A stretch of DNA of 7,579 nucleotides from assembly GCA_020855015.1 (NCBI GenBank), contig JAHKLP010000036.1, forward strand, positions 1-7,579. Reading direction: 5' to 3'. The position numbers and the translations under genes were made by a program. Under the pieces are notes generated by a model that saw only the letters and a program-made list of their open reading frames with translations, was not told the origin of the DNA and made no database searches. Within the stretch, counting starts at the first letter, position 1. Each line of letters begins with the position of its first letter. The stretch is from Methanobacterium sp. GTDB lineage: Archaea; Methanobacteriota; Methanobacteria; Methanobacteriales; Methanobacteriaceae. Positions 1 to 7,127 of this stretch are shown piece after piece.

Positions 1-567
1 AACTGGGCAGGCACGTTTACACACCAGACAGTAAACACATTTATCTTCATCCACTTTGATGTCACGATCCATTTTATCCTGTTTCATGGTTATGGCTTGT
101 GGGGGACATAGTTCTTCGCATACGCCACAGTAAATGCATTCTTCTTTATCTATGCTGATTTCACCAGTCACAAGTTTAGAACGGTCTGGGAGTTCTCTTT
201 TGATGGTTATGGCATCCTGTGGGCATGCAGTTTCACATGCCTTACAATATAAGCACTCTTCATCATCAATTGATGCTTTATGCCTCCATTTGGGATATTC
301 ATCTAAATCTTTGATGTTCTTATCATTGATTTCAAATTCAAGGGCTCCGAAAGGACAACTTGATGCGCATAAACCACATAAAACACAGTTTTTACCATTG
401 ACGTTAAGGTAATCCATGTCTACAAGGCCCCTTGCAATTGGCAGTACTGGACCTAATTTCAGGGATTCTGTGGGGCAAATTTCTGCACATATCCCACATC
501 CCACACACTTATCGCTAGTGTAATCCAGGGAACGTTTTTCGCTCCCATTTCTCTCTACCGTGCTCAT
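1..567 (-). CDS. fwdF: Polyferredoxin, formylmethanofuran dehydrogenase subunit F-like (C-terminus cut by window edge)
   Basis: The frame is open from the ATG at 565-567 to the left edge, giving the first 189 residues. Five complete CxxCxxCxxxCP [4Fe-4S] motifs are visible at residues 21-32, 61-72, 105-116, 144-155 and 177-188, with no signal peptide or membrane segment, so this is a cytoplasmic electron-carrying polyferredoxin. Irregular spacers between motifs, including a GPVLPIARGLV stretch (39-49) and an EYPKW segment (90-94), fit FwdF as I remember it; that subunit has eight clusters in about 340-390 residues and carries electrons to the tungsten/molybdenum enzyme that makes formylmethanofuran from CO2, the first step of methanogenesis. 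The gene starts 35 bp after the small ferredoxin stop, matching the fwdH-fwdF order of fwdHFGDACB. Upstream of the ATG is only a weak ribosome site (AAGGATGG). The alternative is another methanogen polyferredoxin (Ehb, Eha or Mvh type); the first 189 residues alone cannot fully exclude it. Confidence 0.85.
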   Translation of the reverse strand, partial: MSTVERNGSEKRSLDYTSDKCVGCGICAEICPTESLKLGPVLPIARGLVDMDYLNVNGKNCVLCGLCASSCPFGALEFEINDKNIKDLDEYPKWRHKASIDDEECLYCKACETACPQDAITIKRELPDRSKLVTGEISIDKEECIYCGVCEELCPPQAITMKQDKMDRDIKVDEDKCVYCLVCKRACPV

Positions 568-602
568 AATACCATCCTTACACAATTTTAAGAAATTAAA
601 AC

Positions 603-794
603 TTATTTTTTAGATATGGCCTGGTTGGGGCAGTTAGTGATACATAAATCGCAGTCATCACATTTTTCCGGATATAAGACCAGTTCTCCATCTTCATCAA
701 CTAATGCGCCCTGTTCACAAAGTTTGATACACAGTCCTTCCCCTGGGCAGTCTTTGATATTTCCACATTTTTCTGAGTCTATTACTACTGGCAT
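603..794 (-). CDS. fwdH: Small 2[4Fe-4S] ferredoxin, FwdH-like
   Basis: A 63-residue protein with eight cysteines. The second half has a standard CxxCxxCxxxCP motif (residues 45, 48, 51, 55). The first half is stretched: C10-x5-C16-x5-C22-x3-C26, with no proline after the fourth cysteine. It should carry two [4Fe-4S] clusters and pass electrons within or to the formylmethanofuran dehydrogenase complex. I chose the ATG at 792-794 because a perfect GGTGAT lies four bases upstream. The longer frame begins with a GTG at 809 and would place that Shine-Dalgarno site inside the coding sequence. The gene is first in the transcription unit and 35 bp upstream of the polyferredoxin gene, the position fwdH holds in the Methanothermobacter fwd operon. 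The symbol rests on position and general resemblance, not on an alignment; a generic ferredoxin is the alternative. Confidence 0.7.
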   Translation of the reverse strand: MPVVIDSEKCGNIKDCPGEGLCIKLCEQGALVDEDGELVLYPEKCDDCDLCITNCPNQAISKK

Positions 795-836
795 GATAAT
801 CACCGTCACTTAATGAGTTGATAAAATATACATATA

Positions 837-860
837 CGATATGGATATATAAACATATCG
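837..860 (-). promoter_or_regulatory. fwd promoter: TATA box inside a ModE-like inverted repeat
   Basis: The 24-bp element has the form CGATAT-N12-ATATCG, and the arms extend to a perfect 7-bp inverted repeat (CGATATG / CATATCG). On the minus strand its spacer reads TTTATATATCC, a good archaeal TATA box, about 25 bp before an expected transcription start near 823 and about 50 bp before the ferredoxin ATG. The bacterial ModE consensus as I recall it is CGnTAT-N12-ATAnCG, the same length and geometry. A molybdate/tungstate-responsive protein bound here would block TBP. The inverted repeat is directly seen; the ModE assignment is inference, since AT-rich DNA can form such repeats by chance. Confidence 0.5.
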
Positions 861-911
861 AATTTTCAAAATTATTGTTCTTGAACTATCTTAGTTAAAA
901 AATTTAAAATA

Positions 912-935
912 CGATATCAATCACATTATTTTTCG
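912..935. promoter_or_regulatory. Possible second, degenerate ModE-like site
   Basis: A second CGATAT (912-917) is followed after exactly 12 bp by TTTTCG (930-935), which keeps four of six bases of the partner arm. It lies 75 bp upstream of the better site, towards the mop gene. It may be an auxiliary binding site or a coincidence in AT-rich DNA. The rest of the 795-1014 interval holds the fwd promoter, the mop terminator and a further T7 run on the minus strand (942-948), and no gene. Confidence 0.2.
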
Positions 936-1007
936 AAATGCAAAAAAATGTCTTATTAAAATCAAGGTAATCGCATAATAAAAATTAAAATAGAAAAGAA
1001 GAAGGTT

Positions 1008-1014
1008 AAAAAAA
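1008..1014 (-). terminator. Poly-T terminator of the mop gene
   Basis: Seven T residues on the minus strand follow directly after the TAA of the Mop gene (1015-1017), with a TTCTTCTTTTC stretch just beyond. This is the usual hairpin-free archaeal terminator and suggests that mop is transcribed separately from the fwd genes downstream. Confidence 0.6.
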
Positions 1015-1224
1015 TTATTCTTTTCCAACCATGACTTCTGTAGATTTTATAATTGCTTTGACTGCATCTCCCTCTTTAATATCAAGTTCATCAATGGATT
1101 CTTTGGTTATTATGGCAGTAATTACATTTGGAGATTCTATTTTGATTTTAACACTGGCCATAACTTGTCCAACTTTCACGCCTTCGACTTTTCCATTAAT
1201 CATGTTTCTTGCACTCATTTTCAT
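1015..1224 (-). CDS. mop: Molybdenum-pterin/oxyanion-binding protein, single TOBE (Mop) domain
   Basis: This 69-residue protein is essentially one TOBE domain. The hallmark SARN lies at residues 4-7, followed by GKVEGVKVG (11-19), and a KSTEVM segment (60-65) sits near the C-terminus, closely like clostridial Mop proteins (molbindins). Mop proteins assemble into hexamers in the cytoplasm that bind molybdate or tungstate as a store or buffer. The ATG at 1222-1224 is set by GGAGG at 1233-1237, eight bases upstream. Downstream on the same strand lie genes for subunits of Fwd, a tungsten/molybdenum enzyme, so a role in supplying its metal is a reasonable inference. It has its own T7 terminator and is divergent from trmO. 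I see no DNA-binding region, so it is not a full ModE regulator. Confidence 0.9.
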   Translation of the reverse strand: MKMSARNMINGKVEGVKVGQVMASVKIKIESPNVITAIITKESIDELDIKEGDAVKAIIKSTEVMVGKE

Positions 1225-1325
1225 AAGATGGTCCTCCTCATTTTCCCTGGACTATATTTATATAATTGATAGCGAAAATAAATTTTCATGAACATTCTTG
1301 CATTTCGACCATCCCTGGTGATAAC
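1225..1325. promoter_or_regulatory. Divergent promoter region between mop and trmO
   Basis: The 101-bp spacer holds a near-symmetrical TATA element, TATATTTATATAA (1253-1265), usable in principle in either direction. It is well placed for a plus-strand transcript starting near 1285 and leading to trmO at 1326; for mop it would put the start almost at the ribosome site, so mop may use a weaker box further away. A perfect inverted repeat, GAAAAT-AA-ATTTTC (1274-1287), sits just where the trmO start of transcription is expected and could be an operator. GGTGAT (1317-1322) is the trmO ribosome site. Confidence 0.45.
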
Positions 1326-1817
1326 ATGAAAACAGTTGAATACAAGCCCATAGGAACAATACACTCACCTCACAAGGATCTCCATGGAATGCCTATACAA
1401 CCAGTAGGTGCAAAAGGAGTTAAAGGACAAATAGAACTTGAAAATGAGTATGTGGAAGGTTTAAAAGATTTAGATGGATTTTCACACATCATATTAATAT
1501 ACCATCTTCATATGTGTAATGGACATTCTCTTAGAGTGAAACCGTTTCTTGACAATGTAAAACGGGGTATTTTTGCAACAAGAGCGCCTAAAAGGCCTAA
1601 TCCTATTGGTATGTCAGTAGTTTGTCTGGAAAAAGTAGAGGGAAACATAATCCATATATCGAATGTGGACATACTTGATGGAACGCCTCTTCTTGATATA
1701 AAACCATATATTCCTCATTTTGACACTTGTGAAGATGAAGATGTCTGTATTGGTTGGTTTGATGATAAAAAACAGGAAGCTAAAAATAAAAAGTCCGACA
1801 AACGTTTTGTAGATTAA
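1326..1817 (+). CDS. trmO: TrmO/TsaA-family tRNA (t6A37) N6-methyltransferase
   Basis: A 163-residue protein of the TsaA/TrmO (YaeB) beta-barrel family. TrmO transfers a methyl group from S-adenosylmethionine to the N6 of t6A at position 37 of threonine tRNAs. Family motifs in order are IGTIHSPHK (9-17), DLDGFSHIILIYHLH (48-62), GIFATRAPKRPNPIG (81-95) and DGTPLLDIKPY (118-128). The protein stops soon after, with a lysine-rich tail, as in other archaeal single-domain members, whereas E. coli TrmO has an extra C-terminal domain (about 235 residues). I chose the ATG at 1326 because GGTGAT ends three bases before it; the longest frame adds 20 residues from an ATG at 1266 that lies beside the TATA element, so the longer start is unlikely. 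The family is clear; the exact tRNA substrate in archaea is inferred. Confidence 0.88.
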   Translation: MKTVEYKPIGTIHSPHKDLHGMPIQPVGAKGVKGQIELENEYVEGLKDLDGFSHIILIYHLHMCNGHSLRVKPFLDNVKRGIFATRAPKRPNPIGMSVVCLEKVEGNIIHISNVDILDGTPLLDIKPYIPHFDTCEDEDVCIGWFDDKKQEAKNKKSDKRFVD

Positions 1818-1857
1818 TGTTATACGTTGGATATGGGATTTAAACTTCCTTAACTTA

Positions 1858-1865
1858 TTTTTTTT
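1858..1865 (+). terminator. Poly-T terminator after trmO
   Basis: Eight consecutive T residues lie about 40 bp after the trmO stop codon, with no strong hairpin before them. This is typical of archaeal transcription termination. Confidence 0.55.
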
Positions 1866-1991
1866 AGAAATTAAAAGGAAAAAGGATTGTTATTATTATT
1901 TATAAAAGTTTATGAGGGATTCCATCTAAAAGCAATGGCAATGTTTTAATCATTAATACATGCAAAATAATGCGGTTATGTTTTATTGCCC

Positions 1992-2010
1992 AAAAAATCA
2001 TTCATTTTTT
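1992..2010. terminator. Bidirectional terminator between convergent trmO and nrpR
   Basis: AAAAAAT-CATTC-ATTTTTT is a perfect 7-bp inverted repeat that gives a T6 run on each strand. It lies immediately past the nrpR stop (2013-2015) and can end nrpR transcription on the minus strand and any trmO read-through on the plus strand. The remainder of the 1818-2012 interval is AT-rich and holds no gene that I can see. Confidence 0.6.
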
Positions 2011-2012
2011 AC

Positions 2013-3713
2013 TTAAAATTCCTCCATCTGGGATATGTCCATTAGAGTTTCCACTGCTTTGGCTTCAACTTGAATTCCTGTTTCTTTAATGGCTGCCAGT
2101 GGATTTAAACCTCCAGGAGCAACTATGCCCACATGATAACGTTCTACTTTGGCATTGTAGACCAGTTCGCTGGGTTTACCAATCTTCAGAATCGAGAAAC
2201 CTGCGTCACCCACATCTTCCAGAACATCCATTGCTTCCGGGCGAGCTACATATGGAATTTCCTTTAAACTGGCCAGTATCCTACCACCAGTTTTCAGAGA
2301 ATCGCCTACAGATGTTAAACCTTTGGATAAATATATTTCGTGGGGATCCAGGGATGAACCGTCGTAAGCAGTAAGTTCAATGAATCGAGGAGATTTGCCC
2401 TCCGTTTCCAGGATACCTCCATATTGGGGTGTTGATGCTATTCCCTGTTTGGTGAGAATTCCATCAATGGTTAAACTACAAACCGTTGCCAATCCTTTCT
2501 TCCCATTCGGTCCCGGAACGATCTGGTAGTATTTGCTAGTGCAGTACTCAGGACGAGAGGCCATAACCTGGTCAAAAATATTCAGACCTTCTTGGAAGTC
2601 TTCCTCTTTAAGATAGGACACATTTACAATCACCCGACCTTCGTGACTTTCAGGATCAAAATCAACCTCATGAATAAGGTTCCAGGCTTTAGACAGTAAA
2701 AATTTAACCTTCTCACCTTTTTCCGGCCCCACAGGTTTTAATAGGCTCTTTGGTGTTGTTATAGGTTCCATTTGGGAGAATTCTAATGTACTTTCGGCCA
2801 TTTTTATATTAACTTCGTATCCCGATTCTTTCGCAGCACATAGGGGGGCTATGCCTCCAATAACTGCGATACCTGCCATGTTTTTATCCACAGGAATGCC
2901 CAACACGGGTTCTCCTGGTTTACCAATCTTTAAAAGTCCTGATATCCCGATTTTTTTGAGATTATTAAATAATCCAATGGCTTCTTCTCTCGAATTGGCA
3001 GGTATTAACCTGAAATTAGCGGGAATGTCTCCATTACCTTCACTCACCACTTCTAAAACAGAAGTCATCTCTTTGTCTGTAAAAGCCTCAAGTGGGGTCA
3101 TTGAAGTCTTTTTATAGGCAATTAATTCAGTAAAAGCTCTTGGAACATAATTTTTTACTTCAACAAGACCTCCATACTTAGGAACAACAGGAATTCCTGA
3201 TTTGAGCAGCATACCATCTATGGTAGTCCCACAAATGGTATCCATTTCCATCTGGTTTTCATAGCCTTCGGATGAGGATTGTGTGCTTATTTTGACATAG
3301 GGACTAACCGCTATCTCTGTTTTAAAAATTTTCTCAATAATTTCCATTAATTGTTCATCATAGTAGAAGGTTGATGTGTTAACAACCACTGTTCCTAGAC
3401 CTGTTTTTGGATTCAGGGTGGTTTGATACATCATGTCTTCAAATTTAGAAAAAATAAAGTCCACCTGATCATATATAAGGCCTTTTCCAAGTTCTTTAAT
3501 GCCTTCAGGGGTTATTTGTCTGCCGGCATATCCTATACGTTCGGTGAATCCTTTTTCGTCAAGAATACGCATGTGGTAACGGACTGCTCTTTCACCAAGG
3601 TCATATCCTTTCCTGCGAAGCTCTTCGGCTATGGTTTTCGCACCTAAAACCTCGCTTCTTTCTGCCAGGATCCTCAGGATCTCCATCATCTTACGATCAG
3701 TTTCCTGTGGCAT
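2013..3713 (-). CDS. nrpR: Nitrogen regulatory repressor NrpR, winged helix plus two NrpR domains
   Basis: A 566-residue protein with the full two-domain NrpR layout. Residues about 5-75 form a winged-helix DNA-binding domain (MMEILRILAE, then ERAVRYHMRILDEKG). Two homologous regulatory domains follow (about 81-316 and 339-564). Their duplication is plain: TIDGMLLKSGI...PKYGG against TIDGILTKQGI...PQYGG, LLKIGKPGEPV against ILKIGKPSELV, and each domain ends in SQME. NrpR is the euryarchaeal repressor of nitrogen-assimilation genes; it binds GGAA-N6-TTCC when nitrogen is sufficient and is released by 2-oxoglutarate. The start at 3711-3713 follows GGTGA by four bases; an ATG four codons earlier (3725) has no ribosome site and contains that GGTGA. 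It lies 179 bp downstream of glnA on the same strand, with a T-rich terminator and its own promoter between, so it is probably transcribed on its own as well. Confidence 0.95.
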   Translation of the reverse strand: MPQETDRKMMEILRILAERSEVLGAKTIAEELRRKGYDLGERAVRYHMRILDEKGFTERIGYAGRQITPEGIKELGKGLIYDQVDFIFSKFEDMMYQTTLNPKTGLGTVVVNTSTFYYDEQLMEIIEKIFKTEIAVSPYVKISTQSSSEGYENQMEMDTICGTTIDGMLLKSGIPVVPKYGGLVEVKNYVPRAFTELIAYKKTSMTPLEAFTDKEMTSVLEVVSEGNGDIPANFRLIPANSREEAIGLFNNLKKIGISGLLKIGKPGEPVLGIPVDKNMAGIAVIGGIAPLCAAKESGYEVNIKMAESTLEFSQMEPITTPKSLLKPVGPEKGEKVKFLLSKAWNLIHEVDFDPESHEGRVIVNVSYLKEEDFQEGLNIFDQVMASRPEYCTSKYYQIVPGPNGKKGLATVCSLTIDGILTKQGIASTPQYGGILETEGKSPRFIELTAYDGSSLDPHEIYLSKGLTSVGDSLKTGGRILASLKEIPYVARPEAMDVLEDVGDAGFSILKIGKPSELVYNAKVERYHVGIVAPGGLNPLAAIKETGIQVEAKAVETLMDISQMEEF

Positions 3714-3775
3714 CAATTCACCCATTTAATCTTTCTTTTAGAAGTATAGCTTTCATCTAAAATCATTATTGTACA

Positions 3776-3818
3776 ATTAGTTCTATTAGTTCTAATTATT
3801 GGGATTGATTTTAAATAC
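3776..3818 (-). promoter_or_regulatory. nrpR promoter with tandem 9-bp repeat at the expected transcription start
   Basis: On the minus strand GTATTTAAAAT (3818-3808) is a TATA box, which places transcription start near 3785-3790. Exactly there lie two adjoining copies of AGAACTAAT (3793-3785 and 3784-3776). The outer ATTAG and CTAAT also form an inverted repeat. A repeat in this position is where archaeal repressors bind. No GGAA-N6-TTCC is present, so if nrpR is autoregulated it is not through the standard NrpR operator. Operator function is inference. Confidence 0.45.
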
Positions 3819-3874
3819 TTATGGTAGAAATGGGAATTTAAAAAAATCTGATATAAGAATTTTGTTTGAGAACT

Positions 3875-3897
3875 GAAAATAAAAAGAAAAAAAGAAA
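3875..3897 (-). terminator. T-rich terminator after glnA
   Basis: On the minus strand, a few bases after the glnA stop codon, comes a pyrimidine tract with runs of T3, T7, T5 and T4 separated by single bases. This is typical of archaeal factor-independent termination and would limit read-through from glnA into nrpR. Confidence 0.6.
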
Positions 3898-3904
3898 GGG
3901 AGTC

Positions 3905-5233
<1,329 letters not shown>

Positions 5234-5240
5234 ATTTGTA

Positions 5241-5246
5241 ACCTCC
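5241..5246 (-). promoter_or_regulatory. glnA ribosome binding site that decides a TTG start
   Basis: GGAGGT on the minus strand, followed by TACAAAT and then TTG. The match to the archaeal anti-Shine-Dalgarno sequence and the 7-nt spacer are ideal. No ATG lies between it and the conserved start of the protein (QDKIGKVIEDIEKCG), so TTG is the most likely initiator. Confidence 0.85.
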
Positions 5247-5258
5247 GTGATCTTCACC

Positions 5259-5295
<37 letters not shown>

Positions 5296-5409
5296 TGGTG
5301 TTTTTCATCTGGTGAAAATGAACAAATTTTAAAGGATTGAAATGGTTTAATAGCTATAAATATAATAATTAAATGAATAATAATGAATATCAATACTTAA
5401 AATGCTTTT

Positions 5410-5805
5410 TTACCCTTTAGTGCCATTTATAAACTTCAATCGCACCGAAGTAATTTTATCAGCAGTTGATGGAACTAACCATACTTCGTAAGTAGCATAA
5501 TCATGACCAGAAACCTCAGGGACCATTATTTTTGTTTCAGATATGGCTTCTTTTTTATTATTGTATCCAATAACGGTCATGTTAACAAATCGATATCTCT
5601 TATCAACCTTGTTTTCCACTAATCCAGTTACATGGCAGGAATTATTATTAGATTCTGCTATGTTAACTGTGAACTGGACGATATCATCTGTTTTTTCATT
5701 TTTTTGGTTAATCAAACTCCCGGTATCAAGGGTGCATCCGCTGGATATTATTACTACAATTATTATGAATAATCCCATAAAAGCGGTTGTTTTAGACTTA
5801 TTCAT
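5410..5805 (-). CDS. Predicted small lipoprotein, possible FxLYD-like domain
   Basis: This 131-residue protein has a lysine-containing N-terminus, a hydrophobic segment (about 8-21) and a lipobox-like ISSGC ending at Cys24, so it is probably exported and lipid-anchored on the outer face of the membrane. After a polar linker (25-43), residues about 44-126 look like one beta-sandwich: a VTGLVENK segment (59-66), then FVNMTVIGYNNKKEAISETK, and an alternating-strand C-terminus. The pattern of a conserved G-V-N followed by a strand with a YNN/D turn resembles the FxLYD domain of archaeal and bacterial surface proteins; this is pattern recognition only. GGTGA four bases before the ATG supports the start. 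It lies 62 bp downstream of the ThiF-like gene on the same strand and about 175 bp upstream of the glnA start. I can assign no specific function. Confidence 0.72.
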   Translation of the reverse strand: MNKSKTTAFMGLFIIIVVIISSGCTLDTGSLINQKNEKTDDIVQFTVNIAESNNNSCHVTGLVENKVDKRYRFVNMTVIGYNNKKEAISETKIMVPEVSGHDYATYEVWLVPSTADKITSVRLKFINGTKG

Positions 5806-5867
5806 CCATTCACCCTTAGCAATATTTGTGTTATTGCATTATTTAATAATTCTTCGTTGTCACAAAT

Positions 5868-6620
5868 TTAAAAACGCACCACTGAAAAGGCTTCCTCTTT
5901 TAGAAGGTCAAACATCAACACACGAGGGGCCATTACGGGAGTTCCCTTGCCGGTAATAATTTTAACAGCTTCAAAAGCCTGAATACACCCCACAATGTTG
6001 GGAACCGGCCCAATTGCTGGGGGAACTTCTTTATTCAAATTCATAATTCTGGAAATAATTTGAGGGGTTAACTCCTCTCCATGTGAAGGCAATTTAAACA
6101 GTTCCTCATAAGAAGGTGTGTTAATGGTGAAACCTGTCACTTGGCCCATGGTACCATGAATTGCCCCATGAATAAAAGGAATATCTAAGTCACTGGCACA
6201 TCGACTAACAATTATACGGGTTAAAAGATTATCCAGGGCATCTACAACCACATGGCTTTCATTTAACATTTCATAAACATTTTCATCCGTTAATTCTTGG
6301 TTAAATGATTCAACCGTCATGGATGGGTTTATTGACAGAAGTTCTTCCTGAGTAACTTCAGTTTTAGCTCTTCCAATGTTGTTCATGTTGCTCATGACTT
6401 GCCTGTTGATGTTGGAGATTTCAAAAACATCTTTATCAATTATACGGAGTTTTCCAACTCCCATTCTTGCTAACATCTCTGCAGCAGCGCCACCAATCCC
6501 CCCGCAGCCTATAATAATTATTTGGGAGTTTTTTAGCTTTAATTGTTCTTTTTTATCTAAAATTCCTGTTTGTCTGTCTATAAATTCCCAATAATTCATA
6601 TATTCATGTTTTTCAGGCAT
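5868..6620 (-). CDS. ThiF/MoeB/HesA-family adenylyltransferase (E1-like), no zinc cysteines
   Basis: A 250-residue cytoplasmic protein of the E1-like superfamily, which adenylates the C-terminal glycine of ubiquitin-like sulfur carriers (MoaD, ThiS, SAMP). Motifs: RQ at 16-17, the nucleotide loop GCGGIGG (38-44), Asp62 and Asp64 in IDKDVFE, SNINRQ (69-74), Lys86, and DALDN (127-131), followed by HGAIHGTMGQVTGF (151-164) and the C-terminal helix IQAFEAVKIITGKG. The two CxxC zinc pairs of MoeB and ThiF are missing; the only cysteines are at 39, 141 and 212. The start at 6620 has GGTG five bases upstream; an ATG seven codons earlier (6641) lacks a ribosome site, and another in-frame ATG lies at residue 8. 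No MoaD- or ThiS-like partner and no thiamine or molybdopterin gene is in the window, so its substrate is unknown. Confidence 0.88.
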   Translation of the reverse strand: MPEKHEYMNYWEFIDRQTGILDKKEQLKLKNSQIIIIGCGGIGGAAAEMLARMGVGKLRIIDKDVFEISNINRQVMSNMNNIGRAKTEVTQEELLSINPSMTVESFNQELTDENVYEMLNESHVVVDALDNLLTRIIVSRCASDLDIPFIHGAIHGTMGQVTGFTINTPSYEELFKLPSHGEELTPQIISRIMNLNKEVPPAIGPVPNIVGCIQAFEAVKIITGKGTPVMAPRVLMFDLLKEEAFSVVRF

Positions 6621-6727
6621 AAGGGCACCAGATAACTTCATTTATTAGTTATTAATTATTATTATCTTGTTCTTTTATCCTTTTAATTTTAACATTTTTA
6701 AGTGGAAACCAAAAAGTTTAATGGCAA

Positions 6728-6774
6728 TAAATATATCCTGATCCTATATATCGAAAATTGACATAATATGTCAA
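6728..6774 (+). promoter_or_regulatory. Promoter of the small-protein pair with a 17-bp palindromic operator candidate
   Basis: Two TATA-like boxes lie at 6728-6736 and 6745-6751 (TATATAT). Just downstream is TTGACAT-AAT-ATGTCAA (6758-6774), a perfect inverted repeat with 7-bp arms. With the second TATA box, transcription would start near 6773, so the palindrome fills the space between TATA box and start, where repressors act in archaea. The palindrome is directly seen; the regulator is unknown. Confidence 0.5.
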
Positions 6775-6929
6775 ATTGAGTTTAAAGGATTCACAAGAGT
6801 TCTTATAGATAGAGAGTTCTTAAGAGGATATTTGTCGTTAGATGACAGATGATCCATTTCATAATTTGAGAACAGATGTTTCCTGCCATATTTCAGCATG
6901 ACGATTCATATTAATTGGAGGAAGAACAA
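6775..6929 (+). other. Long untranslated leader with direct repeats and a possible 19-codon upstream frame
   Basis: About 155 bases separate the predicted transcription start from the first gene, long for this genome's short leaders. It contains two copies of AGAGTTCTTA (6796-6805 and 6813-6822, 17-bp period) and a doubled AGATGA (6840-6845, 6847-6852). A 19-codon frame runs from ATG at 6842 to TGA at 6899-6901, with only a distant GAGG in front. I recognise no known riboswitch. The rest of the 6621-6929 interval is AT-rich and includes the thiF promoter region. Confidence 0.3.
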
Positions 6930-7115
6930 ATGATGAGAATAATTAATGGATTAAAAACTTATCTCACGGACTGGAAAAACCTTCTAACTCACAGCATCGT
7001 GGGTGTGGTCATATTGGCCATTGCTCTTTTCGCCCCGTTGAGTCCCTATATCCGAATGGGGTTCGTGGCGGTTGTAGTTGCATTCAACCTGGTCCGGATG
7101 AAGTATTTATCTTGA
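6930..7115 (+). CDS. Small membrane protein with two predicted transmembrane helices
   Basis: This 61-residue protein has an amphipathic N-terminal part (1-20) and two hydrophobic segments, about 21-38 (HSIVGVVILAIALFAPL) and 40-56 (around MGFVAVVVAFNLV), joined by a short SPY turn; a basic RMKYLS tail follows. It is probably a helical hairpin in the cell membrane. I do not recognise the family. GGAGG at 6917-6921, eight bases before the ATG, fixes the start; the longer frame from TTG at 6915 merely translates that ribosome site into a run of glutamates. A second ATG follows directly. It is the first gene of a pair: the next begins 12 bp after its stop, with the ribosome site GGTG in between, so the two are almost certainly cotranscribed. 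Confidence 0.75.
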   Translation: MMRIINGLKTYLTDWKNLLTHSIVGVVILAIALFAPLSPYIRMGFVAVVVAFNLVRMKYLS

Positions 7116-7127
7116 TTGGTGTTATTT

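Noticed and set aside
134..412. Plus-strand frame of 92 codons at the left edge
   Set aside because: It is the antisense shadow of the polyferredoxin gene, whose five cysteine motifs read clearly on the minus strand.
1266..1325. 20-residue N-terminal extension of TrmO
   Set aside because: GGTGAT directly precedes the ATG at 1326 and the conserved family region begins there; the extension overlaps promoter elements.
3726..3904. Second NrpR operator upstream of nrpR
   Set aside because: No GGAA-N6-TTCC is found there; the nearest similar bases lack one half-site.
6840..6890. Possible C/D box small RNA around AGATGACAGATGATCC
   Set aside because: The box C match is poor and no convincing D box (CTGA) follows at the right distance.
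6642..6929. Riboswitch or CRISPR-like repeats in the gap before the small-protein pair
   Set aside because: There are only two short 10-bp repeats, no regular spacers, and no aptamer core that I recognise.
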